NCBI RefSeq assembly: GCF_003335585.1
Contig: NZ_QBFD01000046.1
Location: 1,183,246 to 1,247,245, forward strand
DNA: 64,000 nucleotides
Direction: 5' to 3'
Origin: Sulfitobacter sp. DFL-14
Lineage (GTDB): Bacteria; Pseudomonadota; Alphaproteobacteria; Rhodobacterales; Rhodobacteraceae
Of this stretch, positions 17,500 to 26,925 are shown one piece after another (within the stretch, counting starts at the first letter, position 1; each line of letters begins with the position of its first letter). Made by a program: the position numbers and the translations under genes. The notes under the pieces are model-generated. The model made no database searches. It saw only the letters and a list, made by a program, of their open reading frames with translations, and was not told where the DNA came from.

Positions 17500-18309
17500 T
17501 CAAAGCTGCCCGGCCTCTTTCAACTGTTCGATCCCGTAAAGCAGATGTTCCGTGCGAAAGGAATGGCCACCGGGAAACAGGCAGAAATCAAGGATTTCGC
17601 CTGATGCATTGGTCCGGTCCTCGCAGGTCAGATCGCCTGCGCTGACAGGTTGTGCCGGGCCAAAGCCGCCGATATCCGTGTAAAGGGCAAGCGCATCCGA
17701 TACCTTGCCCTGTCTGGTCTCGTTGATGGCGCGGCCATCCAGTGGCACGGTGCTGTCCGCGTCGCCGTGAATGTGAACGATGGAAGACACCGGCTGCGCG
17801 CAGGTCTCGGGCGGTTCCAGCCAGAAGGTGCCGGACATCGGGATGAAACCCGCAAAATCTTCGGGATGGCTGCAGGCCAGGTTCCAGACCATCATCCCGC
17901 CTGCCGAGAATCCGGCGGCGATGATGCGGGTCGGGTCGATGTCGAATCGCGCCTGTGCGTCGGCAAGCATAGCGTCGAAATAGACGAACTCCGCTGCGCC
18001 AGTGCTGTCGAAAGTGCCCGGCCCCTTGGGTAAATCCCACGACCCATCCACGCCCTGCGCGGCAATCAGGGCCAATCCGGTGTCCGATACCATCCTGCGC
18101 AGGCTGCCGTTGCGCATCGCCCCGGCGGCAGAACCGCGATAGCCGTGCGACCAGACCAGCGCCCCCACCGGGGACTTCCCGTCATAGCCTTCGGGCATTG
18201 CGATGCGGTAGATCCTGTCGCCCAGTACACAATCCGTGTCGGCACCGCAGGCCAGGACGGGTGAAGCAGAGATCAGGGCAAGCACCAGGACTGAAATACG
18301 CATGGGCAT
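17500..18309 (-). CDS. Secreted polyhydroxybutyrate-depolymerase/LpqC-like esterase
   Basis: The protein has 269 residues with an N-terminal signal peptide (MPMRISVLVLALISASPVLA). The alpha/beta hydrolase core shows GALVWSHGYRGSA (oxyanion region), the nucleophile motif GFSAGGMM near residue 144, HIHGDADSTVP for the acid, and PGGHSF for the histidine. This is the LpqC/PHB-depolymerase/feruloyl-esterase group. Six or more Cys residues suggest disulphides, in line with a periplasmic location. Substrate cannot be fixed. It converges with the ArsR-type gene and is read alone. Confidence 0.82.
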   Translation of the reverse strand: MPMRISVLVLALISASPVLACGADTDCVLGDRIYRIAMPEGYDGKSPVGALVWSHGYRGSAAGAMRNGSLRRMVSDTGLALIAAQGVDGSWDLPKGPGTFDSTGAAEFVYFDAMLADAQARFDIDPTRIIAAGFSAGGMMVWNLACSHPEDFAGFIPMSGTFWLEPPETCAQPVSSIVHIHGDADSTVPLDGRAINETRQGKVSDALALYTDIGGFGPAQPVSAGDLTCEDRTNASGEILDFCLFPGGHSFRTEHLLYGIEQLKEAGQL

Positions 18310-18397
18310 CCTTTGGCATACCGGCGTTGGCGGTACAAATCACATGATCGTTTGCACGGGGCCGCGCCGATCACGACGCGACCCGCAGGCCATTGTG

Positions 18398-18988
18398 TCA
18401 GCTGTTGAGTCTGGCCGTGATCTCCACCAGGCGCTTGGCCTGAAACCCGACCGCTTTCTTGCCAAGGTCGTCGAACTTGGCCGCCGTGCCGGAATAGCCA
18501 TAGGGGTTCCCGTCTTCGAACTTGACCTCATCCGCATAGCCCGGCGCGACGATGATGTTGCCCCAGTGCATGGCCGTTTTGTAAAGGTTCTGGATCGTGC
18601 CTTCGCGCCCGCCATGGGCCGTCTGCGCCGAGGTCGTCGCGGTGATGGTCTTGTTCACCAGCTTGCCCTGCTGCCAGAGCGGGCCAAGCGTGTCGATAAA
18701 CGCGGCCATCTGGCTGGGCAGGTTGCCGTATCGCGTCGGGACAGAGAAGAAATAACCGTCCGCCCATGTCATGTCATCGTGGGAGACTTCGGGAATGTCC
18801 TTCATCTTTTCCAACTGGGCCTTCCAGGACTCCTGACCGTCGATGACGGACTGCGGCGCAGTCTCGGCGGCGCGGCGCAAGCGGACCTCGGCGCCCGCCG
18901 CTTCCGCGGCTTCCTGCGCGGCCAGCGCAATCTGATGGTTTGTTCCATAGGTGGTGTAGAAGATGATGGCGATCTTGGGGTTGGCCAT
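18398..18988 (-). CDS. wrbA: NAD(P)H:quinone oxidoreductase WrbA
   Basis: The protein has 196 residues, the usual WrbA length. A flavodoxin-like FMN phosphate loop (FYTTYGTNHQIALAA) starts the protein; WADGYFFSVPTRYGNLPSQMAAFIDT and TSAQTAHGGREGT are WrbA signatures. It reduces quinones by two electrons with FMN, guarding against redox cycling. ATG at 18988 follows AAGGAGCC on the minus strand; longer in-frame starts are not supported. No operon partners. About 140 bases upstream to the next gene are non-coding. Confidence 0.93.
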   Translation of the reverse strand: MANPKIAIIFYTTYGTNHQIALAAQEAAEAAGAEVRLRRAAETAPQSVIDGQESWKAQLEKMKDIPEVSHDDMTWADGYFFSVPTRYGNLPSQMAAFIDTLGPLWQQGKLVNKTITATTSAQTAHGGREGTIQNLYKTAMHWGNIIVAPGYADEVKFEDGNPYGYSGTAAKFDDLGKKAVGFQAKRLVEITARLNS

Positions 18989-19130
18989 ATGCGGCTCCTT
19001 GGGTTTCGTTCGCTGGCCCAATGACCGGGCGCGCACTTTGGTTCCGCTCGGGGCTGCACAGGCACTGTGCGAATTTGTCAGTTTGCCGGCCGCTCTTTTA
19101 CTTTGCCCCAAGCCTGACCATATCAACTGA

Positions 19131-19526
19131 ATGACGCCGGATGCCCCAGACCTCGACAGTTTCGAAGATATCGCCCTGCGCACGGTCGAGGGTTTTCCGC
19201 CGCCCTTTCGCGACGCGGCGCGGCAGGTGCTGCTGCGGGTGACAGACTGGCCGTCGAAAGAGATGCTGGCCGCCCTGCAAATCGGCGAACCTGTCCGGCT
19301 CACAGGGCTTTACGAAGGCATCCCGATGACCCGCAAATCAGTGCTCGACATGGCGATGCAGCCTGACACGGTCTGGCTGTTCCGCGAACCCATCCTGCAC
19401 GAATGGCGTCTGCGCGGGAACGTGGAGATCGAGGATCTGATCGCCCATGTCACCATCCACGAATTCGCCCATCATTTTGGCTGGTCCGACGCGGAAATCG
19501 CCCGCATCGCCCCCTGGGAAACCTGA
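19131..19526 (+). CDS. Zincin-like metallopeptidase family protein
   Basis: The protein has 131 residues. Near the C-terminus VTIHEFAHHFGWSDAEI fits HExxHxxGxxD, the zinc ligands of the small zincin-like family (PF06262/MmpI type). These proteins are cytoplasmic with no known substrate. ATG 19131 is preceded by only a weak purine tract. The gene stands alone between wrbA (divergent) and nadE (convergent, 15-base gap). Confidence 0.8.
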   Translation: MTPDAPDLDSFEDIALRTVEGFPPPFRDAARQVLLRVTDWPSKEMLAALQIGEPVRLTGLYEGIPMTRKSVLDMAMQPDTVWLFREPILHEWRLRGNVEIEDLIAHVTIHEFAHHFGWSDAEIARIAPWET

Positions 19527-19541
19527 GGCGCCGCGCGCCCT

Positions 19542-21200
19542 TTAGGACGGATCGCGCCAGCGGTTCACGATGGGATAACGCCGGTCCAGCCAGAAGGCCC
19601 CCTTGGTCAGGCGCGGGCCGGGTGCGGACTGAAAGCGCTTGTATTCGCTGATGTAGATCAGGTGTTCGACCTTTTTCGCCACATCGCGTTCAAACCCGGC
19701 GGCGACGCAATCGGCGACCGACCCGTCCTGATCCACCAGAATGTCCAGGATTGCATCCAGTTCCGGATAATCGGGCAGGCTGTCGCTGTCCTTTTGATCC
19801 TCGCGCAACTCGGCGCTGGGCGGTTTGGTGATGATATTGTCGGGGATCACGGCACCGGCAGGCCCCATCATCCAATCACGGTGGTTTTCATTGCGCCAGC
19901 GGCAGGTCTCGAACACGCGGGTCTTGTAGAGATCCTTGATCGGGTTGTAGCCGCCCGCCATGTCGCCATAGATCGTGGCATAGCCCACCGCGACCTCGGA
20001 CTTGTTGCCGGTGGTCAGCAGCATTTCCCCGAATTTGTTGGACATCGCCATCAGCAGCAGGCCGCGCAGGCGGGACTGGATGTTTTCCTCCGTCAGGTCC
20101 GCATCGCGCCCTTCGAACAACGGGGCGAGGGTGTTGGTGATCGCCTGACGCCCTTCCCTGATCGGCACATAGTCGTAGCGGCAGCCAAGTGCCTTTGCCA
20201 CGGCCTCCGCATCGTCGAGCGAGGATTGCGAGGTATATTCCGAAGGCAGCATCACGCAGCGTACATTCTCCGCGCCCAGCGCGTCCACCGCGATGGCGGC
20301 GACGATGGCCGAATCGATGCCGCCCGACAGGCCCAGCAGCACCTGTCTGAACCCGGTCTTTGCCATGTAATCGCGCAGCCCCTGCACCATGACGCGGTAA
20401 TCCTGCTCCCAGGCGTCGGGCAGCGAGGCAAACGGCTGTTGCACGACGCGCCAGCCCTCCGGTCCGCGTTCCAGATCGACGTGATGCACCATTTCGTCGA
20501 ATGCAGGCATCTGCATCGCCAGCCTGCCGCCGGGGTTCAGCGCAAAGGAGGCGCCGTCAAAGACCTGGTCGTCCTGTCCGCCCACCATGTTGAGGTAGAT
20601 CAGCGGCAGCCCGGTTTCCACCACGCGGGCGACCATCATGTTCATGCGGGTGTCCAGCTTGCCCCGGTAATAGGGCGACCCGTTCGGCACCAGCAGGAAC
20701 TCCGCCCCCGTCTCGGCCAGGGTTTCCGACACCTCCGGATGCCAGGCGTCCTCGCAGATCGGGCTGCCGACACGGGTGTTGCCCACCGCATAGGGGCCGC
20801 CCAGCGGGCCGGAATCAAAGATGCGGACCTCGTCAAAGACCGTCTCGTTGGGCAGGTTGTGCTTGAGCGTGCGGTTGGCGATCCTGCCGTTCTTGAGGAT
20901 CAGATAGGCGTTGAACAGCTCTGTCCCCTCGGCCCAGGGCGCGCCGATGGCCAGCGCGGGCCCGTCGGCGCACTCCTTTGCCAATTGGTCGATCTGGGTC
21001 ATCACATCCAGCTGAAACGCCCGTTTCATCACCAGGTCCTGGGCGTTGTAGCCGGTGATGAACATTTCCGGCAGCGCCACAAGATCGGCATTCGCCGCCT
21101 TGCCCTCTGCCCAGGTCCTTGCCGCCAGCGCGGCATTGCCTGCAAGATCGCCCACGGTGGGGTTCAATTGGCCAAGGGTGATGCGGAAACGGTCTGCCAT
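19542..21200 (-). CDS. nadE: Glutamine-dependent NAD+ synthetase
   Basis: The protein has 552 residues. The N-terminal half is a nitrilase-type glutaminase (ALPEMFITGYNAQDLV with catalytic Glu, SPICEDAWHPEV with the Cys). The C-terminal half is the synthetase with P-loop GLSGGIDSAIVAAIA, and GNKSEVAVGYATIYGDMAGGYNPIKDLYKT. It amidates nicotinate adenine dinucleotide to NAD+ using glutamine and ATP. ATG at 21200. nadD, the preceding step, lies 38 kb away in the same window. Confidence 0.96.
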   Translation of the reverse strand: MADRFRITLGQLNPTVGDLAGNAALAARTWAEGKAANADLVALPEMFITGYNAQDLVMKRAFQLDVMTQIDQLAKECADGPALAIGAPWAEGTELFNAYLILKNGRIANRTLKHNLPNETVFDEVRIFDSGPLGGPYAVGNTRVGSPICEDAWHPEVSETLAETGAEFLLVPNGSPYYRGKLDTRMNMMVARVVETGLPLIYLNMVGGQDDQVFDGASFALNPGGRLAMQMPAFDEMVHHVDLERGPEGWRVVQQPFASLPDAWEQDYRVMVQGLRDYMAKTGFRQVLLGLSGGIDSAIVAAIAVDALGAENVRCVMLPSEYTSQSSLDDAEAVAKALGCRYDYVPIREGRQAITNTLAPLFEGRDADLTEENIQSRLRGLLLMAMSNKFGEMLLTTGNKSEVAVGYATIYGDMAGGYNPIKDLYKTRVFETCRWRNENHRDWMMGPAGAVIPDNIITKPPSAELREDQKDSDSLPDYPELDAILDILVDQDGSVADCVAAGFERDVAKKVEHLIYISEYKRFQSAPGPRLTKGAFWLDRRYPIVNRWRDPS

Positions 21201-21433
21201 GGAAACGCCTTTGCGGTTTGGTCTGCCCCGGATGTAACAGATCAGTCAGGCGGGAAAAGCCCAAAGGATGCCGGAACGCCGCCCCTTGCGGGGGGCAGGT
21301 GGAAAGAAAAACCGCGCCGCACCGCGCCCGGCGATCCCCATTGCGGCGGTTTGGCGCGAGGTGAGCGGATGTGGCGCAAAAGACGATTGCCCCTCTATGC
21401 CCCTTTGCTTAGGCTTACCGGCGACCCCGCCTG

Positions 21434-22918
21434 ATGCGCGGCGCAAACAATACGGGTATGCCGATGTCCTTTCGTTCAATGATCTTGTGCCTTTCCCTGC
21501 TTGCTGTGCCGGCCCTGGCGCAGGAGGGGCAGGTGCTGACCAAGCAATACGACGATGGCGGCGTCTATGAAGGGGCGTTCCGTGGCGGCCTGCAACATGG
21601 GCAGGGCACCTACAAGCTGCCCAATGGCTATGAATATTCCGGCAACTGGGAAGATGGCGAGATCAAGGGCGAAGGCGTCGCGCGCTTTCCCAACGGGTCC
21701 ATCTACGAGGGCAATTTCTCAAAAGGGAAGCCGGAGGGTTTCGGCAAGATCACCTTTGCCGATGGCGGCACCTATGAAGGCGACTGGGTGGCAGGCGCGA
21801 TCATGGGCCAGGGTGTCGCGCTTTATGCCAACGGGGTGCGCTACGAAGGCGGTTTCCGCAATGCCAAGCACCACGGCAAGGGCGTGATGCAAAGCCCCGG
21901 CGGCTATGAATACAAGGGCGACTGGATCGAAGGCGTCAAACAGGGCACCGGCACCATCACCTATCCGGACGGCGCGGTCTATGAAGGCGCGATCGAGGCG
22001 GGCAAGCGCAATGGCGAAGGCACGCTGACCATGCCCGACGGTCTGGTCTATGTCGGGCTCTGGCAGGACGGCCAGATCGAGGGCACCGGCACGCTGACCC
22101 AGCCCAACGGCGATGTCTACGAGGGCAACCTCGTGGCCGGACGCCGCGAGGGGCAGGGCAAGGTGACCTATGCCAATGGCGACACCTATGTCGGTTCCTT
22201 CAAGGATGACCGGCGCGACGGGCAGGGGACTTTCACGGGCGCGGATGGCTATGTCTATACCGGGTCCTGGGTGGCCGGACAGATCGAGGGCGAAGGCCAG
22301 GTGACCTATCCCGACGGTTCGGTCTATGTTGGTGAATTCCGCGACGACCTGGCCGATGGACAGGGCAAGATCACCTATCCCGACGGTTCCACCTATGAAG
22401 GCGCCTGGTCGGCCGGCGTGATCGAAGGCGAGGGCCGCGCGACTTATCCCAACGGGGTTGTCTACGAGGGCGGCTTTTCCAATGCCCGCAACGAGGGGCA
22501 GGGCGTGATGACCTATGCCGACGGCTATCGTTACGAGGGCATGTGGAAAGACGGCCAGCGTCACGGCATGGGCACCGCGACCTATCCCGACGGGACGGTC
22601 TATGCGGGCAACTTCGAAGACGGCAAGCGCCACGGACGCGGCAAGATCACCATGGCGAACGGCTTTGTCTATGATGGCGAATGGACCCGGGGCGAGATCG
22701 AAGGCCAGGGCGTTGCCACCTATGCCAATGGCGACATCTACGAAGGCACCTTCAAGGCAGGCAAGCGTCAGGGCACCGGCACCATGCGTTATGCCTCGGG
22801 CGAAGAGGCCAGTGGCGACTGGGACAATGGCGCGCTGACGGATCCTGCGTCCGGCGATGGTGCCGCGGCAGCGGAGACCACCCCGCCCAGTGACGAAACC
22901 CCGCCCAGCGATCAGTAA
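21434..22918 (+). CDS. Exported MORN-repeat protein (about 18 repeats)
   Basis: The protein has 494 residues. An N-terminal signal peptide (core ILCLSLLAVPALAQ) precedes about 18 tandem 23-residue MORN units of form YEGxWxxGxxxGxGxxxYPDG from residue 33 to about 450, followed by a Thr/Pro/Ser-rich tail (TTPPSDETPPSDQ). MORN arrays form extended beta-hairpin ribbons and often bind lipids or proteins; here the location would be periplasmic or surface. ATG 21434 is the longest start; ATG 21458 (MPMSFRSM) also gives a good signal peptide, and no strong ribosome-binding site settles it. Gene is divergent from nadE. Confidence 0.85.
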   Translation: MRGANNTGMPMSFRSMILCLSLLAVPALAQEGQVLTKQYDDGGVYEGAFRGGLQHGQGTYKLPNGYEYSGNWEDGEIKGEGVARFPNGSIYEGNFSKGKPEGFGKITFADGGTYEGDWVAGAIMGQGVALYANGVRYEGGFRNAKHHGKGVMQSPGGYEYKGDWIEGVKQGTGTITYPDGAVYEGAIEAGKRNGEGTLTMPDGLVYVGLWQDGQIEGTGTLTQPNGDVYEGNLVAGRREGQGKVTYANGDTYVGSFKDDRRDGQGTFTGADGYVYTGSWVAGQIEGEGQVTYPDGSVYVGEFRDDLADGQGKITYPDGSTYEGAWSAGVIEGEGRATYPNGVVYEGGFSNARNEGQGVMTYADGYRYEGMWKDGQRHGMGTATYPDGTVYAGNFEDGKRHGRGKITMANGFVYDGEWTRGEIEGQGVATYANGDIYEGTFKAGKRQGTGTMRYASGEEASGDWDNGALTDPASGDGAAAAETTPPSDETPPSDQ

Positions 22919-22966
22919 TTTCACCCGGCGGGTGCGCTGACCGCCGCTTTTGTCAAAAGGTGCCGC

Positions 22967-24016
22967 ATGCTGGACAGTCTTGGCATTCAACTTCCGATCT
23001 TTCAGGCCCCGATGGCCGGGGTCTCGACCCCTCGTATGGCGGCGGCGGTGTCAAACGCGGGCGGGCTGGGCGCGATTGGCGTGGGGGCGACCGATGCTGC
23101 CGGTGCCGCGCAAATGATCGCGGAGACCCGCGCGGCGACGGATCACCCCTTCAACGTCAATGTCTTCACCCATGAGACGCCACAGGCGGACCCGCAGGCG
23201 GAGCGCGCCTGGCTCGACCTTCTGCGCCCGCTCTTTGCCGAATTTGGCGCCGAGCCGCCCGCAGAACTGCATACGATCTATCAAAGCTTCAACGACAACC
23301 CCGACATGCTCGCCCTGCTGGTTGAAACCCGTCCCGCGGTTGTCAGCTTTCACTTCGGCCTTCCCGCACCACAGGCTGTCACGGCGCTGCGCGATGCGGG
23401 CATCACCCTTCTGGCGACGGCGACGAACCTGCAAGAGGCGCGCCGCATCAGGGCGGCGGGCATGCATGGCATCGTCGCCCAGGGGATCGAAGCGGGCGGC
23501 CACCGCGGCATGTTTGACTGCGCGGCCCCCGATCCGCAGCTTGGCACCTTCGCGCTGACCCGCCTGCTGGCCGCTGAAATCGACCTGCCAGTGATCGCGG
23601 CGGGCGGGATCATGGATGGCGGGGGCATCGCCGCCGCGCTGAATTTGGGGGCTGTCGCGGCACAGCTTGGCACCGCCTTCATCGACTGTGCCGAATCTGC
23701 CGCTGATGACGCCTACCGCGCGGCGCTGCATGGGCCGGGGGGCTATCACACGCGCCTGACCCCGGTCATTTCCGGGCGTCCGGCCCGCGCGCTCGAAAAC
23801 CGGTTCACGGCCAGCGACAGCGTCGCACAGCGCGGCACGCCGCCTGCCTATCCGATCGCCTATGACGCGGGCAAGGCACTGCATGCCGCCGCAAAAGCCG
23901 CCGGTGAGCATGGCTTTGGTGCACAATGGGCCGGGCAGGGCGCCCCGCTGGCCCGGACCCTGCCCGCAGCGGAACTGGTGGCCGCGCTCGCCCGGGAGCT
24001 TCAGGCGCGGCGCTGA
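22967..24016 (+). CDS. Nitronate monooxygenase family FMN enzyme
   Basis: The protein has 349 residues with a TIM-barrel FMN fold. It begins with PIFQAPMAGVSTPRMAAAVSNAGGLG, and carries QGIEAGGHRGMF near residue 175 and PVIAAGGIMDGGGIAAALNLGA for phosphate binding. These are nitronate monooxygenase (2-nitropropane dioxygenase) class I signatures; the enzyme oxidises alkyl nitronates such as propionate 3-nitronate. ATG 22967 is 48 bases after the MORN gene. It ends 39 bases before a convergent MBL gene. Confidence 0.87.
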   Translation: MLDSLGIQLPIFQAPMAGVSTPRMAAAVSNAGGLGAIGVGATDAAGAAQMIAETRAATDHPFNVNVFTHETPQADPQAERAWLDLLRPLFAEFGAEPPAELHTIYQSFNDNPDMLALLVETRPAVVSFHFGLPAPQAVTALRDAGITLLATATNLQEARRIRAAGMHGIVAQGIEAGGHRGMFDCAAPDPQLGTFALTRLLAAEIDLPVIAAGGIMDGGGIAAALNLGAVAAQLGTAFIDCAESAADDAYRAALHGPGGYHTRLTPVISGRPARALENRFTASDSVAQRGTPPAYPIAYDAGKALHAAAKAAGEHGFGAQWAGQGAPLARTLPAAELVAALARELQARR

Positions 24017-24055
24017 GAACCCGGCACGGGTCGGCCCCGCGCCGGGCGCATCATC

Positions 24056-24979
24056 TCACAGCATCAGCTGATAGCTGTGCGGCAGATAGGCAAACCCGTC
24101 CTCCCGCGTCTCCACATAGCCGAAGGCGGGGAAGGGCATGTGATAGCCGACAAAGGGGATGCCATCGGCGGCCAGCATGTCCAGTAGGCGACGGCGGGTC
24201 GCGGCGGCGGCTGCCTTGTCCTGGTCGAACTTCACCTCCCAGTCCGGATGCGCCAGCGACCAGACATAATGGTTCGCGAAATCCGCCCCGAGAACCAGTT
24301 GCTTGCCGTCGGATTCGATCATGTAGGCCATATGGCCCGGCGTATGGCCAAAGGCCGCCATCGCCGTGATGCCCGAGGCGACCGACCCGCCGTCATCCAG
24401 GAATGTCATCTGCTCTGCCAGCGGCTTGACCTTGGTGTTGAACCCTTCGTTGTCCATTGCCGACCAGGCATCGAACTCCACCTGGCCAGTGACATAGCGC
24501 GCATTGGGAAAGGTCGGCGCATCGCCTGTCATCAGCCCGCCGATGTGATCGCCGTGCATATGGGTCAGCACCACGATGTCCACCTGATCGGCGGCATATC
24601 CCGCCGCCTGCAGCGCCGCCAGCGTGCCCTCGGCGCTCAACCCGGTATCGAAAAGGACCAGTTCCGACCCGGTATTGACCACCGTGGGCGTGAAGAAGAA
24701 CTGCGCAACCTCCGTCGGAATATGCGCGGCCCGGGACACGCTTTCGAAGGTCTCGTGATCCACGTTCAGGCCGAATATGTCATGCGGCGCCTCGACCGGA
24801 CGGGTGCCTGCGAGGATCGTCGTGACATCGTATCCGCCAAGCGTGACACGCCGGAACGGCGCGCTGCCCGCGCCCATGATCGGCGCTTCGGCGCGGGCCG
24901 AGGTGGCCATCGCGGCCAATGGCAGCGCAGCGGCACCGGCAAGGGCGCCGCGGCGGGACATTCTGAGGCTGTTTCGCAT
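24056..24979 (-). CDS. Tat-exported metallo-beta-lactamase-fold hydrolase
   Basis: The protein has 307 residues. The start MRNSLRMSRRGALAGAAALP is a twin-arginine signal, with cleavage likely after ATSARA. The MBL zinc motif is THMHGDHIGG near residue 138, with further ligands in GHTPGHM and the late GYHMPFP segment. Related periplasmic MBL proteins hydrolyse esters, lactones or sulfatide-like compounds; the substrate is not predictable. Tat export fits metal loading in the cytoplasm. The gene is monocistronic and divergent from the DUF1801 gene. Confidence 0.86.
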   Translation of the reverse strand: MRNSLRMSRRGALAGAAALPLAAMATSARAEAPIMGAGSAPFRRVTLGGYDVTTILAGTRPVEAPHDIFGLNVDHETFESVSRAAHIPTEVAQFFFTPTVVNTGSELVLFDTGLSAEGTLAALQAAGYAADQVDIVVLTHMHGDHIGGLMTGDAPTFPNARYVTGQVEFDAWSAMDNEGFNTKVKPLAEQMTFLDDGGSVASGITAMAAFGHTPGHMAYMIESDGKQLVLGADFANHYVWSLAHPDWEVKFDQDKAAAAATRRRLLDMLAADGIPFVGYHMPFPAFGYVETREDGFAYLPHSYQLML

Positions 24980-25089
24980 GGCGTGGTCCTTTGGTTTGTT
25001 ACTGGTTGTCGGAATGGTAGCGTCTCTTTGTTACCCGCCAAAACAATTCCGGGCGGGCTGCGATCATATTTTCGTCAGGAGCAGCTGCG

Positions 25090-25491
25090 ATGTCAGACGT
25101 CCCCACTTTCCTCGCCGGGGTCACCCCCGAGAGGCGGCACCGCGAGGCGGTTGAACTCGACGCCTTCTTTCAACGGGTCACAGGCTGGAAGCCGATGCTC
25201 TGGCGCGGCGGGATGCTGGGGTACGGGACTTATGATTACACCTATGCATCGGGCCGCACCGGCAACTTTCTCGCCACGGGTTTCGCACCCCGCAAGGCCA
25301 GGCTGTCAATATACGTGATGCCGGGATATTCCGATTTCGGCCCGATCCTGACCCGGCTCGGCAAACATGCAAAGGGCAAGTCTTGCCTTTACCTCAACAA
25401 GCTGGCGGAGGCGGACATGGACGTGCTGGAGGAACTGATCCGCGCCGGACTGGCTGACCTCGCGACGCGCTGGCCGGTGCATCCGACCTAG
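25090..25491 (+). CDS. DUF1801 domain protein
   Basis: The protein has 133 residues. The WKPMLWRGGMLGYGTYDYTYASGRTG and RKARLSIYVMPGY stretches followed by GKHAKGKSCLYLNKLAEADMDVLEELI are typical of the YdhG/DUF1801 family (SufE-unrelated small alpha/beta domain), function unknown. ATG 25090 is preceded by AGGAGCAGCTGCG. It lies 48 bases upstream of gltX, in the same direction, so they may share a transcript. Confidence 0.8.
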   Translation: MSDVPTFLAGVTPERRHREAVELDAFFQRVTGWKPMLWRGGMLGYGTYDYTYASGRTGNFLATGFAPRKARLSIYVMPGYSDFGPILTRLGKHAKGKSCLYLNKLAEADMDVLEELIRAGLADLATRWPVHPT

Positions 25492-25539
25492 ACAAACATT
25501 CGGCTCTGTGACACTTGACCGGGGTCCAAGGAGAACAGC

Positions 25540-26874
25540 ATGTCCGCCGATACCGTCACCCGTTTCGCCCCTTCCCCCACCGGTTACATCCACGTGGGCA
25601 ACCTGCGCACGGCGCTGATGAACTACCTGATCGCGCGCAAGGCGGGCGGCACCTTCATCCTGCGCATCGACGACACCGACCCGGAGCGGTCGAAGGAAGA
25701 ATATGTCGACGGCATCAAGCAGGACCTGACCTGGCTGGGGCTGGAATGGGACCGGGTGGAGCGCCAGTCGGAACGGCTGGACCGCTATCACGCCGCCGCC
25801 GACGAACTGCGCGCCAAAGGCCGGTTCTACGAGGCTTTCGAGACGCCGACCGAGCTGGACCTCAAGCGCAAGAAACAGCTGAACATGGGCAAGCCACCGG
25901 TCTATGACCGCGCGGCACTGTCCCTGACCGACGCGCAAAAGGACGAACTGCGGGCCGAGCGCGGCAGCGGTGTCTGGCGGTTCAAGCTGGACCAGAGCCG
26001 GATCGAATGGGCCGACGGCATCCTTGGCGATATTTCCATCGACGCGGCCAGCGTCAGCGACCCGGTGCTGATCCGGGGCGACGGGCAGATCCTCTACACC
26101 CTGGCCTCTGTCGTCGATGACACCGAGATGGGCGTGACCCATGTGGTACGCGGGTCGGACCATGTGACCAACACCGCGACCCAGATCCAGATCATGCAGG
26201 CGCTGGGCTTTGATCACCCCGCCTTTGCCCACCACTCCCTGCTGACCGGCCCCCAGGGCGAGGCGCTGTCCAAACGTCTGGGCACCCTGGCGCTGCGCGA
26301 TCTGCGCGAACAGGGCGTCGAACCCTTTGCCCTGCTCAGCCTGATGGCACGGCTGGGCTCATCCGACCCGGTGGAACTGCGCACCGACATGGCCGCGCTG
26401 ATCGAGGGTTTCGACATCGAACGCTTCGGCTCTGCCCCGACGAAATTCGACGTGCAGGACCTGTTCCCGCTGACCGGCCGCTACCTGCAGACCCGCACCG
26501 CCGAGGATGTTGCAGAGACGATTGCTGGGCTGGGCGTGCCGCAGGCGCAGGCGGCGCAGTTCTGGGCTGTCACGCGGGAAAACATCGAAACACTGCATGA
26601 CCTCAAGCCCTGGTGGGAAATGTTCCGCGACGGCGCCGACCCGGTGATCGAGGATGGTGACGAAGCCTTTGTCGCCGAAGCCATGGCGCTCTTGCCCGAG
26701 ATGCCCTTTGACGAGACCACCTGGTCCAGCTGGACCGGCGCCGTCAAGGAGGCGACAGGCCGCAAGGGCCGCGGGCTGTTCCGGCCTCTGCGGCTGGCGC
26801 TGACAGGGCAGGAACACGGGCCGGAAATGGCTGCCGTAATGCCCCTGCTGCGGGTCGTGAAAGCGCGCGGGTGA
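25540..26874 (+). CDS. gltX: Glutamyl-tRNA synthetase (short alphaproteobacterial GltX)
   Basis: The protein has 444 residues. The class I HIGH element reads PSPTGYIHVGNLRTAL, and the KMSKS element reads EALSKRLG near residue 243. Many alphaproteobacteria carry two GltX genes, one of which charges tRNA-Gln with Glu for later amidation; this 444-residue form resembles the shorter paralogue, but which role it has cannot be decided here. It ligates Glu to tRNA in the cytosol. ATG 25540 follows CAAGGAGAACAGC, a strong site. Confidence 0.94.
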   Translation: MSADTVTRFAPSPTGYIHVGNLRTALMNYLIARKAGGTFILRIDDTDPERSKEEYVDGIKQDLTWLGLEWDRVERQSERLDRYHAAADELRAKGRFYEAFETPTELDLKRKKQLNMGKPPVYDRAALSLTDAQKDELRAERGSGVWRFKLDQSRIEWADGILGDISIDAASVSDPVLIRGDGQILYTLASVVDDTEMGVTHVVRGSDHVTNTATQIQIMQALGFDHPAFAHHSLLTGPQGEALSKRLGTLALRDLREQGVEPFALLSLMARLGSSDPVELRTDMAALIEGFDIERFGSAPTKFDVQDLFPLTGRYLQTRTAEDVAETIAGLGVPQAQAAQFWAVTRENIETLHDLKPWWEMFRDGADPVIEDGDEAFVAEAMALLPEMPFDETTWSSWTGAVKEATGRKGRGLFRPLRLALTGQEHGPEMAAVMPLLRVVKARG

Positions 26875-26925
26875 CCTGCGTCCGACAGGACCGGCGCAGG
26901 AGAGCGCCGCACGCCGGGGCCTGTC

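Noticed and set aside
19662..21434. 590-codon plus-strand open frame opposite nadE
   Set aside because: Shadow of nadE, which is complete and conserved; no start site or motif supports the antisense frame.
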